A DNA stretch of 8,919 nucleotides from an uncultured Bacteroidales bacterium (lineage in GTDB: Bacteria; Bacteroidota; Bacteroidia; Bacteroidales; JAUNSR01), in contig CAMTOW010000065.1 of NCBI GenBank assembly GCA_947074245.1, positions 1 to 8,919 of the forward strand, written 5' to 3'. Made by a program: the position numbers and the translations under genes. The notes beneath the pieces were generated by a model, which was not told the DNA's origin, did not search any database, and saw nothing but the letters and a program-made list of their open reading frames with translations. Of the stretch, positions 5,342 through 8,919 are shown one piece after another. Every line of letters begins with the position of its first letter. Positions within the stretch are counted from its first letter, which is position 1.

Positions 5342-7453
5342 ATGAATAAAATCAGAACTTCTCTCGGATTTCTTCTCCTTACGTCTGCTGCAGCCGCGTT
5401 TGCAACCGATGTGAATTCTCCAAACGGAAATGTTCGTCTTTCATTCAATCTTTCACCTACGGGCGAGCCGATTTATGAGATGACCTATAAAGGCAAGCCG
5501 GTTGTTTTGCCTTCGAAATTGGGTTTGGAAGCAAAAGATGATATTGATTTGACCAAAGGATTTAAAATCGCCAACGAAAAGACTTCATCATTCGATGAAA
5601 GCTGGGAACCTGTTTGGGGTGAGGTGAAAACGATCCGCAACAATTATAATGAACTTGAGGTTGACCTAAAACAACCGGAAACCAATCGCGATATGACTCT
5701 TCGCTTCCGTGTATATGATGACGGAGTCGGTTTCCGATACGAATTTCCAGAACAGCCGAATCTGAACTACTTCGTCGTAAAAGAGGAGAAAACTCAGTTT
5801 GCCATGGCTGGAGATCACAAAGCGTTTTGGTTGCCTGGCGATTATGATACGCAAGAGTATCATACGACCACATCAAACCTTTCTGAGATCAGAACGAAGA
5901 TGCCGGAAGCTGTGACGTTCAACACTTCTCAGACTCCGTTTTCCGAAACCGGTGTGCAGACTCCGTTGATGATGAAGAGCCAAGACGGGCTTTATATCAA
6001 CATTCACGAAGCCGCCCTGATCGATTATGCGGCGATGCATCTCGAACTCGATGATAAGAATATGGTGTTCGAGTCTCATCTGACTCCAGACGCGAAAGGA
6101 GATAAAGGTTACTTGCAGACTCCGGTCAATACGCCGTGGAGAACGGTATTGGTGAGTGATGACGCGCGTGATATTCTGGCTTCGAAAACCATTTTGAACC
6201 TAAACGAACCGACCGCTTTTGAAACGACCGATTGGATCAAACCGGTAAAATACGTTGGGGTATGGTGGGAGATGATCACCGGAAAGAGCTCTTGGGCTTA
6301 TACCGATCTGCCTTCTGTGAAGTTGGATGAAACAGATTATACAAAAACTCAACCGAATGGCAAACATGCTGCCAATACGGCTCATGTAAAAGAATATATC
6401 GACTTCGCCGCAAAACATGGTTTTGATGCCGTTCTTGTGGAAGGTTGGAATACCGGTTGGGAAGACTGGTTTGCGAAATCGAAAGACTATGTGTTTGACT
6501 TCGTAACTCCTTATCCTGACTTCGACGTGGAAGAACTTCGCGACTATGCGAAATCGAAAGACGTTAAGCTGATGATGCATCACGAAACTTCAGGTTCGGT
6601 ACGTAACTATGAGCGTCATATGGATCAGGCTTATCAGTTTATGGTCGATAACGGTTATAACTCGGTGAAAAGCGGTTATGTAGGCGATATCATCCCGCGT
6701 GGTGAGTATCATTACGGACAATGGATGGTGAATCACTACCTGTATGCAGTCAAAAAAGCTGCTGATTATAAGATCATGGTCAACGCTCACGAAGCGGTAC
6801 GCCCTACCGGTCTTGCAAGAACTTATCCGAACTTGATCGGTAACGAGTCGGCTCGCGGTACGGAATATGAATCATTCGGAGGTAACAACCCCGATCATAC
6901 AACCATCCTGCCGTTTACTCGTCTGATGGGTGGTCCGATGGACTATACTCCGGGTATTTTTGAAATGGATCTTTCTAAGATGAATCCTGAAAACGGATCG
7001 AAAGTGAATACGACTTTGGCTCGTCAGCTTGCTCTTTACGTAACGATGTACAGCCCGTTGCAGATGGCAGCGGATGCGATCGAGAATTATGAGCGATTTA
7101 TGGATGCGTTCCAGTTCATCAAAGACGTTCCGGTAGATTGGGACGATACCAAGATCATTGAAGCCGAGCCGGGTGATTACATTACCATCGCTCGTAAAGC
7201 AAAAGGTAAAGACGAATGGTACGTCGGTTCGACGGTAGATGAAAACGGACATACTTCCGAATTCTCTTTCGATTTCCTAGAACCGGGTAAAAAATATGAA
7301 GCGATTATTTATAGCGATGCGCCGGACGCGAACTATAAAACAAATCCGCAGGCTTACGAAATCCGCAAGATGACGGTTACGAATAAGTCGAAACTTAAGC
7401 AAAAAAGTGCTCCGGGAGGAGGATTTGCGATCTCTGTCAAAGAGAAGAAGTAA
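5342..7453 (+). CDS. Secreted GH97 alpha-glucosidase, SusB-like
   Basis: The enzyme probably cleaves alpha-glucosidic bonds of maltose or malto-oligosaccharides in the periplasm. Residues 1-21 form a signal peptide (MNKIR, hydrophobic core, likely cut after AFA); no lipobox cysteine is seen. A beta-sandwich domain (about 22-290) precedes a TIM barrel (from about 300, VKYVGVWWEM, to about 580) and a small C-terminal beta domain. Inverting-type acidic residues are present: Glu415 (HHET), Glu484 (NAHEAVRPTG), Glu502 (NESARG) and Glu508 (GTEYES). All four sit exactly 24 residues before the SusB residues I recall (Glu439, 508, 526, 532: catalytic groups and calcium ligand). Retaining GH97 alpha-galactosidases differ in these catalytic positions, so alpha-glucosidase is favoured. 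At 703 residues it is complete, slightly shorter than SusB (about 738). No susC/susD neighbour is visible; the divergent LacI-type gene is the likely regulator. It ends in tandem stops TAA TGA. Confidence 0.95.
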   Translation: MNKIRTSLGFLLLTSAAAAFATDVNSPNGNVRLSFNLSPTGEPIYEMTYKGKPVVLPSKLGLEAKDDIDLTKGFKIANEKTSSFDESWEPVWGEVKTIRNNYNELEVDLKQPETNRDMTLRFRVYDDGVGFRYEFPEQPNLNYFVVKEEKTQFAMAGDHKAFWLPGDYDTQEYHTTTSNLSEIRTKMPEAVTFNTSQTPFSETGVQTPLMMKSQDGLYINIHEAALIDYAAMHLELDDKNMVFESHLTPDAKGDKGYLQTPVNTPWRTVLVSDDARDILASKTILNLNEPTAFETTDWIKPVKYVGVWWEMITGKSSWAYTDLPSVKLDETDYTKTQPNGKHAANTAHVKEYIDFAAKHGFDAVLVEGWNTGWEDWFAKSKDYVFDFVTPYPDFDVEELRDYAKSKDVKLMMHHETSGSVRNYERHMDQAYQFMVDNGYNSVKSGYVGDIIPRGEYHYGQWMVNHYLYAVKKAADYKIMVNAHEAVRPTGLARTYPNLIGNESARGTEYESFGGNNPDHTTILPFTRLMGGPMDYTPGIFEMDLSKMNPENGSKVNTTLARQLALYVTMYSPLQMAADAIENYERFMDAFQFIKDVPVDWDDTKIIEAEPGDYITIARKAKGKDEWYVGSTVDENGHTSEFSFDFLEPGKKYEAIIYSDAPDANYKTNPQAYEIRKMTVTNKSKLKQKSAPGGGFAISVKEKK

Positions 7454-7470
7454 TGAGTAATTTTCTATTG

Positions 7471-7512
7471 AAACAAAGGGACCCCGCGCAAGCGGAGTCC
7501 CTTTGTTTTTAT
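7471..7512 (+). terminator. rho-independent terminator after GH97 gene
   Basis: A 17-bp stem (7471-7487 with 7492-7508) has a single C-A mismatch (7483/7496) and closes a GCAA loop (7488-7491), a stable GNRA tetraloop. The T-run TTTTT at 7506-7510 follows. It begins 17 bases after the GH97 stop. The convergent minus-strand gene ends 50 bp away, and its transcript would reach the same hairpin, whose minus-strand side ends in TTTGTTT. Use in both directions is therefore plausible. Confidence 0.92.
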
Positions 7513-7562
7513 ATCCGATCGGTTGTTTAAACTTCATTCTTATCGTAACAGAACGGTTTCCT

Positions 7563-8919
7563 TTAAAACGTTTCCATCCGTTTGATTCCCTGTTTGTTTA
7601 ACACGATCCGGTATCTTTTGTATTGCACCAGTTCCTGATATTTACATTGAATGATGAAGTTCAGGTAATAGATCTTTTCGCCATGGATGATCTCATAATT
7701 GAATTCTCCGTTGGGGGCGAAGAGCGGAATTTCCGGATTGTCCATTTTCCGGATGAAATCCGACAGATTGATGCGTACGATATCGTTTATTCCCGGTACG
7801 ATATAAGAGTTTACCTTCCGTAAGAGTTTTCCGTTGAGTCGTACCCGTTTGCGAAAAAGCATGATCTTTTCCGTAAAACGCCGGTTTTCGGCTTCGAGCA
7901 GGGTCGATCGGTTTCTCATCTCCATGATCTTCTCGGGCACTTTATTGTCGGGTATGAAATCGAAACCTTCCTTGATCCAGCCGATCGTTTGATTTTTGAT
8001 GCTGATATTCGTTTTATGATCGAAGAACTTCGAACTCAGCTTATGTGCGAAATAATAACGGAGCAGATCTTTGATCCGGTCTTTGAACATATAGCTGATT
8101 ACCAACGCGATGAAAAGCGGCATCGTCAGGGTTCCGAATTTGCGCTGAAAGCTGAACGCGATTACCGTTGCGAAAATCATCGACATACCGGCAGCTAGGC
8201 TGAACGAGACTTGTTCGGCAAGAAAGGTATTCTTTTTCTTCTTGGCGGTCAGGTACAGGTCGCTCTCTATGTATTTCTTCAAGGCTCCGATACGAAACAG
8301 AAACTGCTGGTTGTTGGTCGGACTTTTCGTATCCACCATCAGATAGCTGTTCTGCTTCTTATATTCCATTTCTTTCGCGACCAAGACGAACAGATCTCGT
8401 TGTAGATTGACCGATTGCTCCGGAAACTTTTTCTGCATGAACTGAATCAACACATAGGTGGAGCGTTCGATCAGATTACATAAGAACTCATCTCCGAACC
8501 GGAACAGTTCGATAATCAAAGGCGATATCTGCGGGATATTGATGATCGGAAGCAGGTTTCTATACAAAGCGGAGAGCTGTTCGATCGCCGCTTTGTAATT
8601 GGATATGCTTATCGTCAATTGGTTGATGTTCGACTCGCGGCGCACTTTAAACACCTTGTCGCGTATGGCGCTTTTGACGATCGATACGAACATCTTAATC
8701 TGTGCCTCATATTCAACCACGGTTTTATCGTTGACCTCCGATGCCAGATTCTGACAGGCGTTTTTCAGAGAATCATACGGGAAATTCGTTTCACTACCCA
8801 GTTCCGTCAGGGTATATACCGGAGTAATGAGACGGACGTTCGATCGGATATCCCGATAAAAACGCTCTTTGTCATAATTGAGCGGATTCAAATCCAGGCT
8901 GTTCGGTACGAATATCCAG
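7563..8919 (-). CDS. Two-helix membrane protein of unknown function, 5'-partial
   Basis: I do not recognise this family. The frame ends at TAA (7563-7565) and stays open to the window edge. A TTG at 8889-8891 would give 442 residues, but nine further codons upstream (WIFVPNSLD) read like normal protein, so the true start probably lies beyond 8919. Counting from the TTG, residues 1-215 are mostly helical and soluble, with no signal peptide seen. A cluster KKKK (217-220) precedes a first membrane helix (about 228-248, SFSLAAGMSMIFATVIAF). A short loop QRKFGT leads to a second helix (about 255-269, LTMPLFIALVISYMF), then basic KDRIKDLLRYY. By the positive-inside rule both ends face the cytoplasm. 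A soluble C-terminal part of about 170 residues ends in a beta-like, basic stretch (YYLNFIIQCKYQ, KRYRIVLNKQGIKRME). No catalytic motif was identified. It is convergent with the GH97 gene, so not in its operon. Confidence 0.85.
   Translation of the reverse strand, partial: WIFVPNSLDLNPLNYDKERFYRDIRSNVRLITPVYTLTELGSETNFPYDSLKNACQNLASEVNDKTVVEYEAQIKMFVSIVKSAIRDKVFKVRRESNINQLTISISNYKAAIEQLSALYRNLLPIINIPQISPLIIELFRFGDEFLCNLIERSTYVLIQFMQKKFPEQSVNLQRDLFVLVAKEMEYKKQNSYLMVDTKSPTNNQQFLFRIGALKKYIESDLYLTAKKKKNTFLAEQVSFSLAAGMSMIFATVIAFSFQRKFGTLTMPLFIALVISYMFKDRIKDLLRYYFAHKLSSKFFDHKTNISIKNQTIGWIKEGFDFIPDNKVPEKIMEMRNRSTLLEAENRRFTEKIMLFRKRVRLNGKLLRKVNSYIVPGINDIVRINLSDFIRKMDNPEIPLFAPNGEFNYEIIHGEKIYYLNFIIQCKYQELVQYKRYRIVLNKQGIKRMETF

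Noticed and set aside
6200..6583. 127-codon antisense frame in the GH97 gene
   Set aside because: It covers the start of the conserved GH97 barrel and has no independent support.
1..8919. CRISPR array, tRNA, rRNA, insertion sequence or phage content
   Set aside because: No regularly spaced repeats, cloverleaf-like segments, transposase or integrase motifs, or flanking inverted repeats were seen on either strand.

Overview
The window looks like chromosomal DNA of a Bacteroidales-type bacterium (phylum Bacteroidota). The evidence is a SusB-type GH97 enzyme, protein sequences of Bacteroidetes character (Tgt and ClpB), the absence of Shine-Dalgarno sequences before the starts, and two copies of the Bacteroidetes -7 promoter element TAnnTTTG, both reading TATCTTTGC. 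The first 54 bases are not biological. They match an Illumina TruSeq P5-side adapter with an 8-base index, so the left edge is an untrimmed contig or read end.

Left part (55-3878): a 3'-truncated tgt (tRNA-guanine transglycosylase, minus strand) is divergent from a complete clpB (disaggregase, plus strand). Their promoters appear to overlap in a 236-bp spacer. clpB has a leader of roughly 170 nt and ends in a strong hairpin terminator. It carries a lysine-rich C-terminal tail and several substitutions at usually conserved positions of its second ATPase domain.

Middle part (3923-7512): a LacI/GalR-family regulator (minus) is divergent from a secreted GH97 alpha-glucosidase (plus). The 351-bp spacer holds a perfect 14-bp palindrome with a central CG, typical of LacI-family operators, and a good -7 promoter element. 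The simplest reading is a small alpha-glucan utilisation unit: the regulator senses a sugar, controls itself and/or the enzyme, and the periplasmic enzyme releases glucose from alpha-glucosides. No susC/susD pair, transporter or SusR is visible. The enzyme gene ends in a strong GCAA-tetraloop terminator.

Right part (7563-8919): a minus-strand gene for a two-helix membrane protein of unknown function. Its reading frame is open to the window edge, so its N-terminus is missing here.

No tRNA, rRNA, CRISPR, insertion sequence or attachment site is visible. Most of the window is ordinary core and carbohydrate-use content. The points worth following up are the adapter artefact, the LacI operator and GH97 pairing, the ClpB substitutions and tail, the clpB leader, and the unassigned membrane protein.
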